From assembly GCA_050246595.1 (NCBI GenBank), contig JBFWVT010000013.1, forward strand, positions 17,518-81,517: a stretch of DNA of 64,000 bases, read 5' to 3'. The notes beneath the pieces were generated by a model. The model was not told the origin of the DNA and ran no database searches. It was given only the letters and a program-made list of their open reading frames with translations. The DNA is from DATARH01 sp050246595 (GTDB lineage Bacteria > Pseudomonadota > Alphaproteobacteria > ATCC43930 > CGMCC-115725). The position numbers were made by a program, and so were the translations under genes. Positions 1-9,110 of the stretch are shown piece by piece (the stretch's first letter is position 1; each line of letters opens with the position of its first letter).

Positions 1-929
1 GCGGCGCGATCGACATCGACCCCAGCCCATCCGTCGATCAGCTCGTCGAGACCGCGACCCGGCGCGAAGCGGCCCTGAAACAGGAATTTGACCCGGCCGC
101 CGGCAAGACTGTCGATCTCGCCGGCAGCGGGGCGTGTCAGGCGCCGCTCCACCCAAGGCTCGGCGTTCGGCACCGAATAAACGCGGTCGAGCCCGTAGGC
201 AGAGCGCATCGCCTCGGCGAGCGGCGGGTTGACGCTCACCACCGCATCGGCCTGCCGGATCAGCACCCGTTCGATCAGGGAAAAAAAGCCGATATCGAGC
301 CATCGCCCGTTCGGGTCGCTGACCGGATAGAATTCGTGCGCATCGTAGACCAGACGGCAGCCATATCGTCGCTTGGCGAGCGCCCCGACCAGCAGCGTGT
401 CGAGGTCGTTGCAATGTATGACATCAGGCTTTTCCGGCAATTTCTGCAGATATCTCCAGAACGCCACCGCTGCCGGCGCGAACTGCACCCGCAGCATCGT
501 CAGGATGTGCTCGACGCGGCCGGCCAGCCGCACCCGCACCGTACCCAGCAGAGAGCGGAGCCTTGAGGCCGGGTCGGCGCTGTCTGATTGGCGCACCGCA
601 CTGCGCAGCGCGCCGCCCAACCGCTCGCCCGCGATGATCGCCGGAGCGAGAAGTAAAACAAACGGGGCGAGCGGGATCGACGCAACCCACGGCAACACGC
701 TTTTCAGCCGCCATAAATAAACAAGACCGCTGACATCGGGACGGGCAAGACGCACGATTTGGTAGCCGTGCGTTGTGTCGGCGGGGGGGTGGGAACCGTC
801 GTCGCGGTCAAAGCCGAGCACGGTCACCGCGAAATGCTGCGCGGCGCTCTCGGCCTCCCAGCGGATACGCGGGTCGAGGCTCGGCTCGTGCGCGCAGAGC
901 ATCAGGATGCGAGGGCGGTTTCGGGCCAT
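1..929 (-). CDS. Glycosyltransferase, GT4-like (3' end outside window)
   Basis: Reading leftward from an ATG at 929, the frame stays open to the window edge (about 309 codons) and its C-terminus lies outside. The N-terminus (MARNRPRILMLCAHEPSLDP) looks like the first strand and loop of a GT-B fold. Further on come a hydrophobic stretch near residues 70-95 and a motif VIHCNDLDTLLVG followed by RLVYDAHEFYP, typical of family 4 glycosyltransferases, which transfer a sugar from a nucleotide donor to a growing glycan at the inner face of the cytoplasmic membrane. SVPNAEP then FLFQGRF marks entry into the donor-binding domain. It is the last visible gene of a leftward polysaccharide operon, 7 bases after the upstream gene. 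Family is fairly clear; donor and linkage are unknown. Confidence 0.85.
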   Translation of the reverse strand, partial: MARNRPRILMLCAHEPSLDPRIRWEAESAAQHFAVTVLGFDRDDGSHPPADTTHGYQIVRLARPDVSGLVYLWRLKSVLPWVASIPLAPFVLLLAPAIIAGERLGGALRSAVRQSDSADPASRLRSLLGTVRVRLAGRVEHILTMLRVQFAPAAVAFWRYLQKLPEKPDVIHCNDLDTLLVGALAKRRYGCRLVYDAHEFYPVSDPNGRWLDIGFFSLIERVLIRQADAVVSVNPPLAEAMRSAYGLDRVYSVPNAEPWVERRLTRPAAGEIDSLAGGRVKFLFQGRFAPGRGLDELIDGWAGVDVDRA

Positions 930-936
930 CAGGCGC

Positions 937-2082
937 TCACCCTGTCAAACCGAGAGCCGCCATGACCCGCCGCGCGACAGCGACCGGGTCGTGATAGCGT
1001 TCGGCAAAGCGGCGGCTCTCCTGCCCGAGCCGTCGCAGCTCCCCGTGATCTCGCGCCAGAAGGTTGCGCAGCACTGCGGCGAGCGTGACCGGCGTCGCCG
1101 ACACGATCGGCAGATCGCGGCGGAGATCCGGTGGCAGCCAGACACAGTCGCTGTCGCGAATATAGGCGATGACAGGTTTCCCAAGCAGCATCGCCTCGAC
1201 CGCCGCGCCGCCGTACCAGCCGGCGAGAAGCTGGTCGATAAACAGATCGCATCGTGCGATCCGGTCCATTGCCTCTTCATGCGAGGCACCTTGTATCAAA
1301 TCGAACTCGAATTCGACGCCCTCGGCGCGGAGCCGCGCCACCGCAGCCAGTACGAACCTCGTGCCCTTGGCTCCGAAATGCGTCGGGGCATGCGCGATTC
1401 GGATCGGTCCGCCCTGCCGCGCCGACAGCACCGGTCCGATATCGCCCGCGAACAGATGCGAATACGGCAGCAGTTGCGATCCCGCGGGCAACACGTTCAG
1501 CAGGTCGGGATTGTAGGCGAAAATCACCTCGGCGTAATGTTCGGCCAGCCCGATCACCCGCCGCTTCCATTCGTCCGAGCGCGGCGGGTAGTAATCCGGA
1601 TCGGCGTATTTCGCGATCGAAATCTCGTAGGCTGTTGCGGTATAGGCGCGCTGCCTGACGTCGTCGCCGAGAAAGCTGAAGACCAGCCGCTTGCCGAGCG
1701 CCTTCAGCAGCGGCAAATCCTTGCCCCACACCGCGCGCGCATAGAGGCGCCGGCCGATTTCCGCCGGACCCAGCGCCTTGCCGGCACGCAGGTCCGGGTG
1801 GCGGCGCGGCATCAGCAGCGTTTCGCCAAAATACAGGTGGATGATGTCGGACTCGCGCGCGGCGCACCACAACAGACGCCAGCGGGCGATCTCGCGGGCC
1901 ATCAACCCGGCGCCCGGCGCAACCGGTTCGACGGCCCGACCGCCGCTTTGCGGACTCGGATAAAGGCTGACGCAGATGGCGTCGTAGCCGAGCTTCCGTT
2001 GCGCCGCTGCCAAACCGGACGCGTGACCGCCGATATCGATCGGCGCATGCAGAATGCGCGGTCGGCGCGCGTCGCTTGTCAT
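937..2082 (-). CDS. Glycosyltransferase (GT-B fold, family 1/4-like)
   Basis: 381 residues starting MTSDARRPRILHAPIDIGGH. The start is chosen at 2082 because its ATG overlaps the TGA of the upstream epimerase (ATGA), the usual sign of translational coupling; longer in-frame starts would run well into that gene. The C-terminal half has AHAPTHFGAKGT, then a helix-rich donor domain with GWYGGAAVEAMLLGKPVIAY, the E-x7-E-like region of GT-B retaining enzymes, followed by a C-terminal helix. The protein probably adds one sugar of the repeat unit or linker at the cytoplasmic membrane. Donor specificity cannot be read from the sequence. Confidence 0.83.
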   Translation of the reverse strand: MTSDARRPRILHAPIDIGGHASGLAAAQRKLGYDAICVSLYPSPQSGGRAVEPVAPGAGLMAREIARWRLLWCAARESDIIHLYFGETLLMPRRHPDLRAGKALGPAEIGRRLYARAVWGKDLPLLKALGKRLVFSFLGDDVRQRAYTATAYEISIAKYADPDYYPPRSDEWKRRVIGLAEHYAEVIFAYNPDLLNVLPAGSQLLPYSHLFAGDIGPVLSARQGGPIRIAHAPTHFGAKGTRFVLAAVARLRAEGVEFEFDLIQGASHEEAMDRIARCDLFIDQLLAGWYGGAAVEAMLLGKPVIAYIRDSDCVWLPPDLRRDLPIVSATPVTLAAVLRNLLARDHGELRRLGQESRRFAERYHDPVAVARRVMAALGLTG

Positions 2083-2969
2083 TGTCGCGTGACAAAGCGC
2101 GCCAGCCCGTCTTGAAACGTAACGAATGTGTCGAGCGACATATATCGGGAGAGCCGTTCGAGGTCCGGCACCAGAGCCGCATCGAGCGCGCCGGGGGCAC
2201 GCTCGATAACCGGCTCGCGTTCGACGACCCGGCCGACAATGTGCACCATTTCCGCCAGTGTCAGCACCTGCGGCCCGGCGATATTGACAACACCCTGCCA
2301 ACCTGCCGCGACCGCCTCCAGCAGCACGCGCACCGCATCGTCGAGGTAGAGCGGCGCGGTGGAAAGCCCGTTGCCTTGCGGCGGCAATCGCACCGGGCGT
2401 CCGGCAGTGACATTGTCAATCAGCCCGCTGACCAGCCGGTCTTGCTGGCCGGGACCATACGGGGTGAAAAAGCGTGGCACAAAGACCCCGAAATGCGCCG
2501 GTGAGTAAGTTAGCGCGAACCGCTCGGCCGCCAGTTTGCTGAACGCGAAATAGCTTTGCGGGTCCAGCGCGTCGTCTTCGCGGCAGATCGGGTTCTCAAA
2601 CGGGTGGTAGACAGTGCCGGTCGAACCGAGGATGAACTGCCGCACTCCGGCCCGCCGCGCGAAATCGAGCAATGTCGCGGTGCTCGCGACATTGACGTTG
2701 AACATATCGAGCGCGGTGTCGGGAAACCCGCGATGAAATCGCGAGACTGCAAGGTGCATGACGATATCGAGCGGCGGCGCGATGCGGCCGCTTTCCAGCG
2801 CCGATTGCAGCGAGGCCGGGACGCCCATATCGGCCTCGATATGGACAAGATCGAGGCGCGCAACCGGGGCCGGGCGTCGGCCGAGCGTCACAAAGGCGAA
2901 TTCGGGCGGCGCCGCGGCAAGCAATGCCTGTCCGAGAAACCCGGTCGCGCCGGTCAGCAGAATACGCAT
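2079..2969 (-). CDS. NAD-dependent epimerase/dehydratase (extended SDR)
   Basis: 296 residues. The N-terminal GATGFLG is the NAD(P)-binding glycine motif of extended short-chain dehydrogenases, and YFAFSK supplies the catalytic Tyr-x3-Lys pair, with RFFTPYGPGQ after it as in sugar epimerases. It probably interconverts or reduces a nucleotide-bound sugar used by the flanking glycosyltransferases. It overlaps the downstream glycosyltransferase by 4 bases and starts 19 bases after the upstream one, so it lies inside one leftward operon. UDP-hexose 4-epimerase, 4,6-dehydratase-type and dTDP-sugar reductase activities are all possible; the sequence does not decide. Confidence 0.85.
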   Translation of the reverse strand: MRILLTGATGFLGQALLAAAPPEFAFVTLGRRPAPVARLDLVHIEADMGVPASLQSALESGRIAPPLDIVMHLAVSRFHRGFPDTALDMFNVNVASTATLLDFARRAGVRQFILGSTGTVYHPFENPICREDDALDPQSYFAFSKLAAERFALTYSPAHFGVFVPRFFTPYGPGQQDRLVSGLIDNVTAGRPVRLPPQGNGLSTAPLYLDDAVRVLLEAVAAGWQGVVNIAGPQVLTLAEMVHIVGRVVEREPVIERAPGALDAALVPDLERLSRYMSLDTFVTFQDGLARFVTRQ

Positions 2970-2988
2970 GTTGCGGATCGCCCCTCGC

Positions 2989-4524
2989 CTAATCCCCGGT
3001 CATCGCCGAGAACACCGCGAATTGCGTGCGCAACTGCCGCTCGACCGAATGCTCGCGCCGCATCCATTCGGCCGCCGCCACCCCGATCCCCCGCAGATCG
3101 TTCGGGTCGTCGAGGATTGTCCGCAGGTGCCGATATACCCCGTCCGGTGTCGCGGCGTTGAGGATCGGCGGCTGCGTGCGGAAGAAGGCCGCGGCGGCGG
3201 CATTATCGAACCGCGTCACGAGCCGACGTCCGAGGGCCATCGCTTCGAGCGCGACACCGCCGAACGCGGCGGCGCGGAACTGGTCTATCACAGCGATCGC
3301 AGCGCTGTAGATTTTCCATACCGACGGGCGCGACAGCGGCTTGACCCACACGACGCGGTCCTCGATCTCCTCGCTGGCGATCAGCGCGCGGCTCAGCTCC
3401 AGCTCCTGGCCCCATTCGACAAAGACGATGCGGAAATCGTAGCCGGCGCGCTTCAGCAGCCCGGCGGCGCGGATCACGACATCGTTGCCCTTGAGCCAGC
3501 TCTCGTTGCCCTCGCGCCAATGGTGCCGCGCCGGCGCGAAGAAGAAGGGCGGCGCCACTTGCAGGTCTTGCGGCAGCGCAGCGGACGGGACATGACGGAA
3601 CGCCGCATCGCAGTCGAAGGCGTGCAGCACCGGATAGATTCGTTCGTCCGCGATACCGAGGCGCTGCGCCGAGGCGATGCAATCGACATTGGTAACGAAC
3701 ACGGCAGGCGCATTCCGGTAAGTCCAGGCGCAAAGCTGCCCCATCGGCGAATCCTCGAACGGCAGCCCACGCAATGTGCCGAGCTCGTATGCGGTGAAAT
3801 TGGGCAGCCGCAGAAACGCCGGATACATGCCGGCAACCGTATAGCCCTGGACCACATCATAGCCGGCCATTGCCGAATGCAGCAGAGAGGAGATGCTGTC
3901 GAGCGGCAGCAGCACTTCCGGAACGGAGTTGCGCCATTCCTCATCGAATGCCGGCGCCGCCGCCTGCCGCGACGCCGGCACCGGCGGCATGCGGAAGATG
4001 GTGCGCTTCGCCGCCATCTTCGCCGCCCGCGCCAGCGGCGCCGATGACTCCAACAAGCGACGCAGCAGCGCGTTCCGGTTCTGCGTATAGGCTCGCAGGT
4101 TGTTGGCCTGCTCGATCGTGCGTCGCAGCCGGCGGGCGCCGCCATAATCGCGTGCGCCGCGCAGCGCGACATACTGGAACACCATGTCGCGCGGCCCCTG
4201 GATAAACCAGTCCGGACGTTCGTAGCGGCCAACATCGAGATTCTTCCAGTCCGGGAAGAATTCGTCACCGAAATCGCCGATGACCTCGGTGTCGTACCAC
4301 TCCGGTGTCGCCATGATGTGGTAGAAATCCGGATCGACGACATCGGCGTCGATACCGTGCTGCCGCATCAGCCGGGCATTGGCATAGGCGTAATTGGCGA
4401 CGTTGCAGATATGCAGCACGCGCGGCTTGCGTCCGTGGCGCCGCGCGAAGCGCAGCGGCCATTCGAGTGGATCGGCAATCTCGATCGCGCCGCGGCGCGC
4501 CGCCGGCGTCTCGACGCTTGTCAT
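2989..4524 (-). CDS. Glycosyltransferase, large (511 aa)
   Basis: 511 residues. An N-terminal half beginning with the strand RKPRVLHICNVANYAYANA and a long basic middle region is followed by a GT-B donor domain: PPFFFAPARHHW, GNDVVIRAAGLLKRAGYDF, and AAFGGVALEAMALGRRLVTRFD, where the Glu-containing loop binds donor phosphate. The carboxy end (GVAAAEWMRREHS) is the helix that closes GT-B enzymes. It sits between two sugar epimerases in the operon. The start at 4524 has only a weak ribosome site, so a somewhat later start is possible. It is longer than most family 4 enzymes because of an insertion around residues 120-200. Confidence 0.8.
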   Translation of the reverse strand: MTSVETPAARRGAIEIADPLEWPLRFARRHGRKPRVLHICNVANYAYANARLMRQHGIDADVVDPDFYHIMATPEWYDTEVIGDFGDEFFPDWKNLDVGRYERPDWFIQGPRDMVFQYVALRGARDYGGARRLRRTIEQANNLRAYTQNRNALLRRLLESSAPLARAAKMAAKRTIFRMPPVPASRQAAAPAFDEEWRNSVPEVLLPLDSISSLLHSAMAGYDVVQGYTVAGMYPAFLRLPNFTAYELGTLRGLPFEDSPMGQLCAWTYRNAPAVFVTNVDCIASAQRLGIADERIYPVLHAFDCDAAFRHVPSAALPQDLQVAPPFFFAPARHHWREGNESWLKGNDVVIRAAGLLKRAGYDFRIVFVEWGQELELSRALIASEEIEDRVVWVKPLSRPSVWKIYSAAIAVIDQFRAAAFGGVALEAMALGRRLVTRFDNAAAAAFFRTQPPILNAATPDGVYRHLRTILDDPNDLRGIGVAAAEWMRREHSVERQLRTQFAVFSAMTGD

Positions 4525-4556
4525 ATTCCCAGTCCCGAACCGGTCAAACCGAGGCG

Positions 4557-5561
4557 CTAGCGATACAGGCCCGCGCCTTCGCCGGCTTGCAGCTTACGGT
4601 AGTATTCCGCGGTCAGCGGAATGCCTTCTTCGAGGTCGACCTCTGCGGTGAAATCCATTTGCGTGCGCGCCCATTCGGTATCGGGAACGCGCAGCTCGAT
4701 ATCGACATAGTCCTTCCAGACATATTCGATCCGCGACTTCGAGTGCAGCAGACGGATCACAGTGCTCGCGAGACCGTAGACAGTCGTCACCGCACGGGGA
4801 TTGCCGATGTTGAAGGCCTTCCCTGGCGCGTTCGGGTGCGAGAGCGCGTGCAAAATGCCGTTTACCATGTCGTCTATGTAGCACCAGGCGCGGATCTGAC
4901 TGCCCGAGCCGTGAATTTGGATCAGCTGGTCGCGCAAGGCGCGCTGGATGAAAATCGACAGCGCCCCCTCGCCCACCTGGCCGGGTCCGTACACGTTGAA
5001 CGGCCGCAGCACGACGGTCGGCATACCGTGCTGGTTGTGATAGGCCAGGGTCAGATGCTCGCTGGCGAGCTTCGATACCGCATAGGTCCAGCGCGCCTCG
5101 CCGACCGCGCCGATCACGGCTGAGGACCGCTCGTTGGAATTATAAGCCTGCGGACCGAAGATCTCGCTGGTCGAGAACGCCACAACGCGCTCTATTCCCT
5201 TGCCAAACTGGTGCGCGGCATGCAGCAGGTTGACCGTGCCGAGCATATTGATTTCGAGCGTATCGACCGGCTTTTTGACGACCGTGTCGATCCCGGCGAC
5301 GGCGGCGCAGTGGACGATATGCGTCGGCCGGAAATCGTCCACGGCGGCGTTCAGCGCCGATTGATCGAGGACGCTGGCTTCATAGATTTTCAATGTGCTG
5401 CCGTTCTTGTCGGCCAACTCGCGCCCGAGGATATGCTGGGCGGCGTTGCGGCTGAAATTGTCGAACAGCGCAACCGCGTTGTCGCCAATCAGCCGTTTGG
5501 CGAGATTGGACCCGATAAAACCGGCGCCGCCGGTAATGAACACGTGTTTGTTTTGCAGCAT
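4557..5561 (-). CDS. NAD-dependent nucleotide-sugar epimerase/decarboxylase-like
   Basis: 334 residues. GGAGFIG near residue 11 is the Rossmann NAD-binding motif, YAVSK gives the catalytic Tyr and Lys, and LRPFNVYGPGQ plus AWCYIDDMVNGI are signature segments of the UDP-glucose 4-epimerase / UDP-glucuronate decarboxylase group. The product would be an epimerised or decarboxylated UDP-sugar for the polysaccharide. A good ribosome site (GGGGGAG) precedes the ATG. It lies 32 bases upstream of the large glycosyltransferase and 54 bases downstream of the ABC permease, all leftward. Exact substrate unresolved. Confidence 0.88.
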   Translation of the reverse strand: MLQNKHVFITGGAGFIGSNLAKRLIGDNAVALFDNFSRNAAQHILGRELADKNGSTLKIYEASVLDQSALNAAVDDFRPTHIVHCAAVAGIDTVVKKPVDTLEINMLGTVNLLHAAHQFGKGIERVVAFSTSEIFGPQAYNSNERSSAVIGAVGEARWTYAVSKLASEHLTLAYHNQHGMPTVVLRPFNVYGPGQVGEGALSIFIQRALRDQLIQIHGSGSQIRAWCYIDDMVNGILHALSHPNAPGKAFNIGNPRAVTTVYGLASTVIRLLHSKSRIEYVWKDYVDIELRVPDTEWARTQMDFTAEVDLEEGIPLTAEYYRKLQAGEGAGLYR

Positions 5562-5615
5562 GACTCCCCCTCACCCCTTCATGGCCGGTTTGCAAGAAGC
5601 CGGCCGCGAGCTTGC

Positions 5616-6449
5616 TCAGGCCACATCGGCAAAGCCCGGACGCAGCGATACAAGTACACGATAGCCGACCAGAAACATCGCGAGCGCCAACACCGAGCTG
5701 ATGCCGGCGGCTGTCAGAAAAGCGGCCACATCGTCCCGGAACACCGCCTGGTACATTTCAATGAAGGCGCTGAACGGGTTCAGCTGCACGACAATCGACA
5801 AGGCGCCCGGCGCCTTGTCGGCCGAGAAAAAGATCGGCATCATATACAAATTCAAAAACAGCAGCATCGTCACGATCTGCTGAAAGTCGCGCCAGTACGC
5901 GGCAATGCTGGATAGAAACCACGACAACCCGATCGTCATGACGATCTGAATGACGAGACACAATGGCAACGCGACGATGAGCAGCGGGATTGAATGATAG
6001 CGAAACACGCAATAGACAAGGGCGATCAGCAGGCCGACAAAGACCGCCGGCAGATTCGACAATGTCGTGCGTACCGCCAGCACCTCGATCGGAAATTCCA
6101 TTTGCTTGACGAGAGACGCATTACCGCTGACCATGGTTACCGCGAGCGACAGCGCAGTCGAAATACTGTACCACGGCGCCAGCCCGGCAAGGATATGCAA
6201 TATATAATCTTTTCCGAGATCGTCCGGCACGCGGTTCAGGTTGAACCCGACCGCGAAAACCAGAACCAATGTACCAAAATACGCAAGCGGCTGCAACACA
6301 GCCCAGATGCCGCCAACCACCGAACTGACGTATTGCTCGCGGATATCGCGGCGGACAAAGGCCGCGATCAAGTCCCGATGCTGCCACAGCACCGGCACGG
6401 GCGTTGCAGACCACCCCGGGGTGTCGACTCGGCTGAAAGCTCGCGGCAT
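5616..6449 (-). CDS. wzm: Polysaccharide ABC exporter permease (Wzm-like)
   Basis: 277 residues from the ATG at 6449 (MPRAFSRVDTPGW), which starts one base after the stop of the methyltransferase gene; upstream in-frame starts would overlap that gene. The N-terminus has the amphipathic HRDLIAAFVRRDIREQYVSS segment common to ABC-2 polysaccharide permeases, followed by about six hydrophobic segments. This is the membrane half of an ATP-driven exporter that moves lipid-linked O-antigen or capsule across the inner membrane. Its natural ATPase partner is the divergent gene at 7869-9110. Unusually, permease and ATPase are on opposite strands with the methyltransferase between them. Confidence 0.88.
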   Translation of the reverse strand: MPRAFSRVDTPGWSATPVPVLWQHRDLIAAFVRRDIREQYVSSVVGGIWAVLQPLAYFGTLVLVFAVGFNLNRVPDDLGKDYILHILAGLAPWYSISTALSLAVTMVSGNASLVKQMEFPIEVLAVRTTLSNLPAVFVGLLIALVYCVFRYHSIPLLIVALPLCLVIQIVMTIGLSWFLSSIAAYWRDFQQIVTMLLFLNLYMMPIFFSADKAPGALSIVVQLNPFSAFIEMYQAVFRDDVAAFLTAAGISSVLALAMFLVGYRVLVSLRPGFADVA

Positions 6450-6450
6450 G

Positions 6451-7797
6451 TCAGGCGACTGGCTTGCGAAACGACATGAACAGGTGTTTGAACGGGACCG
6501 AGAATACCAGGATTTCGACCTCTTCAAACCCGAGTTCGCGCATCATCGGCAGAAACCATGCCCGGTCGATATGGAACAAATGCTCCTCATCGGCCGGCGT
6601 GATGTCCTCGCGATAAGGATTGTATGGTTGCGAGCCCGGCGCTTCCGAGATCCACGCGACGAAATGGCCGCCGGGCTTGAGCACACGGCGAATTTCGCTG
6701 AGCGCGACATCGAGCAGAAAGAAATGGTCGAGGGTAGTCCCGGAACACACGACATCAAAGCTTGCATCCTGCCACGGTATCTCCTCGGCGACCGCCGGGA
6801 CGAACTCGAACGGGTGCTCGTCGGCCGTCGAGATCGGGTCGATGCCGCAGATCAACCCGGCGGGATAATCGCGCAGGTAGGAGGGAACGGGCTGTGGTCC
6901 GCAGCCGACATCAAGTACATAACCGCGCAGGTACGGTGCGATGAACGCGCCAAAGCGCTCGGCTTCGCGATGGCCCGCAATGCTGCAACTGCCGACCGGA
7001 AACCCTTCATAGCTGCGCGTTCCGACATCGAGCGCCTGTTTGAAGACCGGCCATGCCGCGGGCGCGCGGCACGCAAGCGAGGCGAATACAGTTTCCAGCG
7101 CCGGCGCATGATCCTTCCGTTTCGGCGGCCTCGCACCGGCGGCGACGTTCCGCGCCGGGCCGCTTGCCCACCCGTTTTGCGCGACGGCAGCCCGGCGCGA
7201 TCGCATCAGAAGCTCGTAATACTCCTCGGCGAATTCGGTCAGCCGTCGCTCGGTGTAAGCAAGCAACTCCGCATTCATCGCATTAAGCATCTCGCGAAGG
7301 CTCTGGGCCGAAGCTTCGACGAGGGTGTTTGCCGAATCCTGCGATAGTATAACCCGGCTTTGCATTTCATCGCGCGACAATGTTATCTGGTTTTGTATTT
7401 CGTCGCGCCACGACGCAAGCCGGCTATGCATTTCATCGCGTGATGATGCGATCAGGCGTTGCACCTCGTCGCGCCATTCCGCCGGTACGAATCGATCCTC
7501 GGCATAGGCGATCAGATTCATATTCAGCGCATTCATCACGTCGGTGATATTCTTGCTTTGTGCCGTCAGAAGCGAGTCGACCTGCGCGTGCGTCACGGCA
7601 GCGCCGAAGCGGCTGTCGAGCACCGCGACGCGCTGGCCGAGTTCGTCAACCCGGCTTTCAAGGTCACGAATTATGCGAAACGGATTGTGGCTCGCCCGAG
7701 ATTTGGGACTCACGGTCGTGCTCTGCAATTTGTCCATGCCGGATGGGGCATCTCCTCGATCGGCAGGAGCTTGACAAGGCAGGAGCGGTTCACTCAA
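6451..7797 (-). CDS. Coiled-coil SAM-dependent methyltransferase
   Basis: 448 residues from a TTG start preceded by AAGGAG; an internal ATG at 7737 is the alternative. Two parts are visible. Residues about 40-190 are helical and charged, with five back-to-back 11-residue units (108-118 WRDEVQRLIAS, then SRDEMHSRLAS, WRDEIQNQITL, SRDEMQSRVIL, SQDSANTLVEA), a hendecad coiled coil. Residues about 250-445 are a class I methyltransferase with LDVGCG at 295-300 and the motif RRVLKPGGHFVAW. Placed between the exporter permease and its ATPase, it may methylate the exported glycan. WbdD-type chain terminators also pair a methyltransferase with a coiled coil, but in the opposite order; the parallel is an inference. 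Confidence 0.82.
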   Translation of the reverse strand: MSEPLLPCQAPADRGDAPSGMDKLQSTTVSPKSRASHNPFRIIRDLESRVDELGQRVAVLDSRFGAAVTHAQVDSLLTAQSKNITDVMNALNMNLIAYAEDRFVPAEWRDEVQRLIASSRDEMHSRLASWRDEIQNQITLSRDEMQSRVILSQDSANTLVEASAQSLREMLNAMNAELLAYTERRLTEFAEEYYELLMRSRRAAVAQNGWASGPARNVAAGARPPKRKDHAPALETVFASLACRAPAAWPVFKQALDVGTRSYEGFPVGSCSIAGHREAERFGAFIAPYLRGYVLDVGCGPQPVPSYLRDYPAGLICGIDPISTADEHPFEFVPAVAEEIPWQDASFDVVCSGTTLDHFFLLDVALSEIRRVLKPGGHFVAWISEAPGSQPYNPYREDITPADEEHLFHIDRAWFLPMMRELGFEEVEILVFSVPFKHLFMSFRKPVA

Positions 7798-7868
7798 CTC
7801 ACCGCTCCTTGCCCTTTACCGGCCGCAAGTCGAAGCTTATTCCCGGCAATTGATTTGGTACTCGCAGG

Positions 7869-9110
7869 ATGCAGGCTCAGAAGTTCGCGATCGAGGTTCA
7901 TAATGTCGTCAAGGAGTACAAGGTCTACTCCGACCCGCGCGACCGGCTGCGCGAATTGTGGGGGGGTGCCCGGCGCTATCAGACCGTGCGGGCGCTGCAC
8001 GGCGTCAGTCTGCATATCAAACCTGGCGAGGTGCTCGGTATTATCGGCCGCAACGGCGCCGGCAAGAGCACGCTGCTGAAGGTTATTACCGGCGTGACCC
8101 CGCCGACCTCCGGACACGTCCGCCGTTCGGGCACGGTCTCGGCGATCCTCGAACTGGGGGTCGGCTTCAACCCGGATCTGTCGGGCTACGACAATATTCG
8201 ATTCGGCGCGCTGTGCCGTGGCATGACCGCCGCCGAGATCGACGAGCGGATCGACGACATCATCGATTTTTCCGAACTGCGCGACATCATCGACCGACCG
8301 TTCAAGACCTATTCCTCCGGACAGCAGAGCCGGCTCCTGTTCAGCGTTGCGATCGCGCCGGTCAGCTCGATCCTGATCATTGACGAGGCGCTTGCCGCCG
8401 GCGACATCCTGTTCCAGGAGAAATGCTTCCGCCGCATGAAGGAACTCGCCGGCAGCGGCCGCACGGTGCTGTTCGTGTCGCACAGCCTGTCGCTGGTGCA
8501 GCAGCTGTGCACGCGCGCCGTGCTGCTGCATGACGGTCGTGTCGTTTGTGACGGCGACACCGCCATGGTGACGCGCGAATACGACCGCATCCTGGCTGAC
8601 GAGCGCAGCCGCTCGACCGACACGCCGCCGACAGTATCGCAAGCGGGGCCGATCTCGACCGGAGACCAATCGGACGGGCCGTTTGTCACCTCGCTGTCGC
8701 TGCGCAACGAGACCGGCGAGGAAGTCACGACACTGCAATCCGGCAAGGTCTATCATGTCCGGCTGATCTGCCGCTCGCAGCGTGAAATTCCGCACCTGAT
8801 CGCCGGTTTCTCGATAAGCCTGACCACCGGGCTGATCCTGTACATGATCCAGAACACGGTGCAGAACATCCCGGTGCGGATTGCCGCCGGCGATCAGGTC
8901 GAGCTGCGCTGGAGCTTTGTCAATCGCTTGCAAAGCGGTTACTATTTCCTGAGCGGCGGGTGCGGCGAGGTGCTCGACGCCAGCCAGGGGCTCTACCCGG
9001 CGCCGTTCCGCATCACCCACCTGCTGACGCACGCGGTGACATTTCAGGTGATGGCCGATCATACGTTTTCCGGCATTTTCGACATCGAACCGACGCTGGC
9101 CGTCACCTAG
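7869..9110 (+). CDS. wzt: Polysaccharide ABC exporter ATPase with C-terminal cargo domain (Wzt-like)
   Basis: 413 residues. Walker A GRNGAGKST at 60-68, signature YSSGQQ at 148-153, and Walker B ILIIDE at 168-173 followed by ALAAGD, the form found in TagH/Wzt/KpsT exporters. After about residue 245 comes a beta-rich extension of roughly 165 residues (FVTSLSLRNETGEEV and onward) that matches the layout of the Wzt C-terminal domain, which in O8/O9a-type systems binds the modified non-reducing end of the O-antigen. It pairs with the permease at 5616-6449. It is transcribed divergently from the methyltransferase across a 71-base gap that must hold both promoters. Its TAG stop overlaps the stop of the next, convergent gene. 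Confidence 0.92.
   Translation: MQAQKFAIEVHNVVKEYKVYSDPRDRLRELWGGARRYQTVRALHGVSLHIKPGEVLGIIGRNGAGKSTLLKVITGVTPPTSGHVRRSGTVSAILELGVGFNPDLSGYDNIRFGALCRGMTAAEIDERIDDIIDFSELRDIIDRPFKTYSSGQQSRLLFSVAIAPVSSILIIDEALAAGDILFQEKCFRRMKELAGSGRTVLFVSHSLSLVQQLCTRAVLLHDGRVVCDGDTAMVTREYDRILADERSRSTDTPPTVSQAGPISTGDQSDGPFVTSLSLRNETGEEVTTLQSGKVYHVRLICRSQREIPHLIAGFSISLTTGLILYMIQNTVQNIPVRIAAGDQVELRWSFVNRLQSGYYFLSGGCGEVLDASQGLYPAPFRITHLLTHAVTFQVMADHTFSGIFDIEPTLAVT

Noticed and set aside
7794..9062. Minus-strand open frame opposite the Wzt-type ATPase
   Set aside because: No motifs, and it mirrors the ATPase codons.
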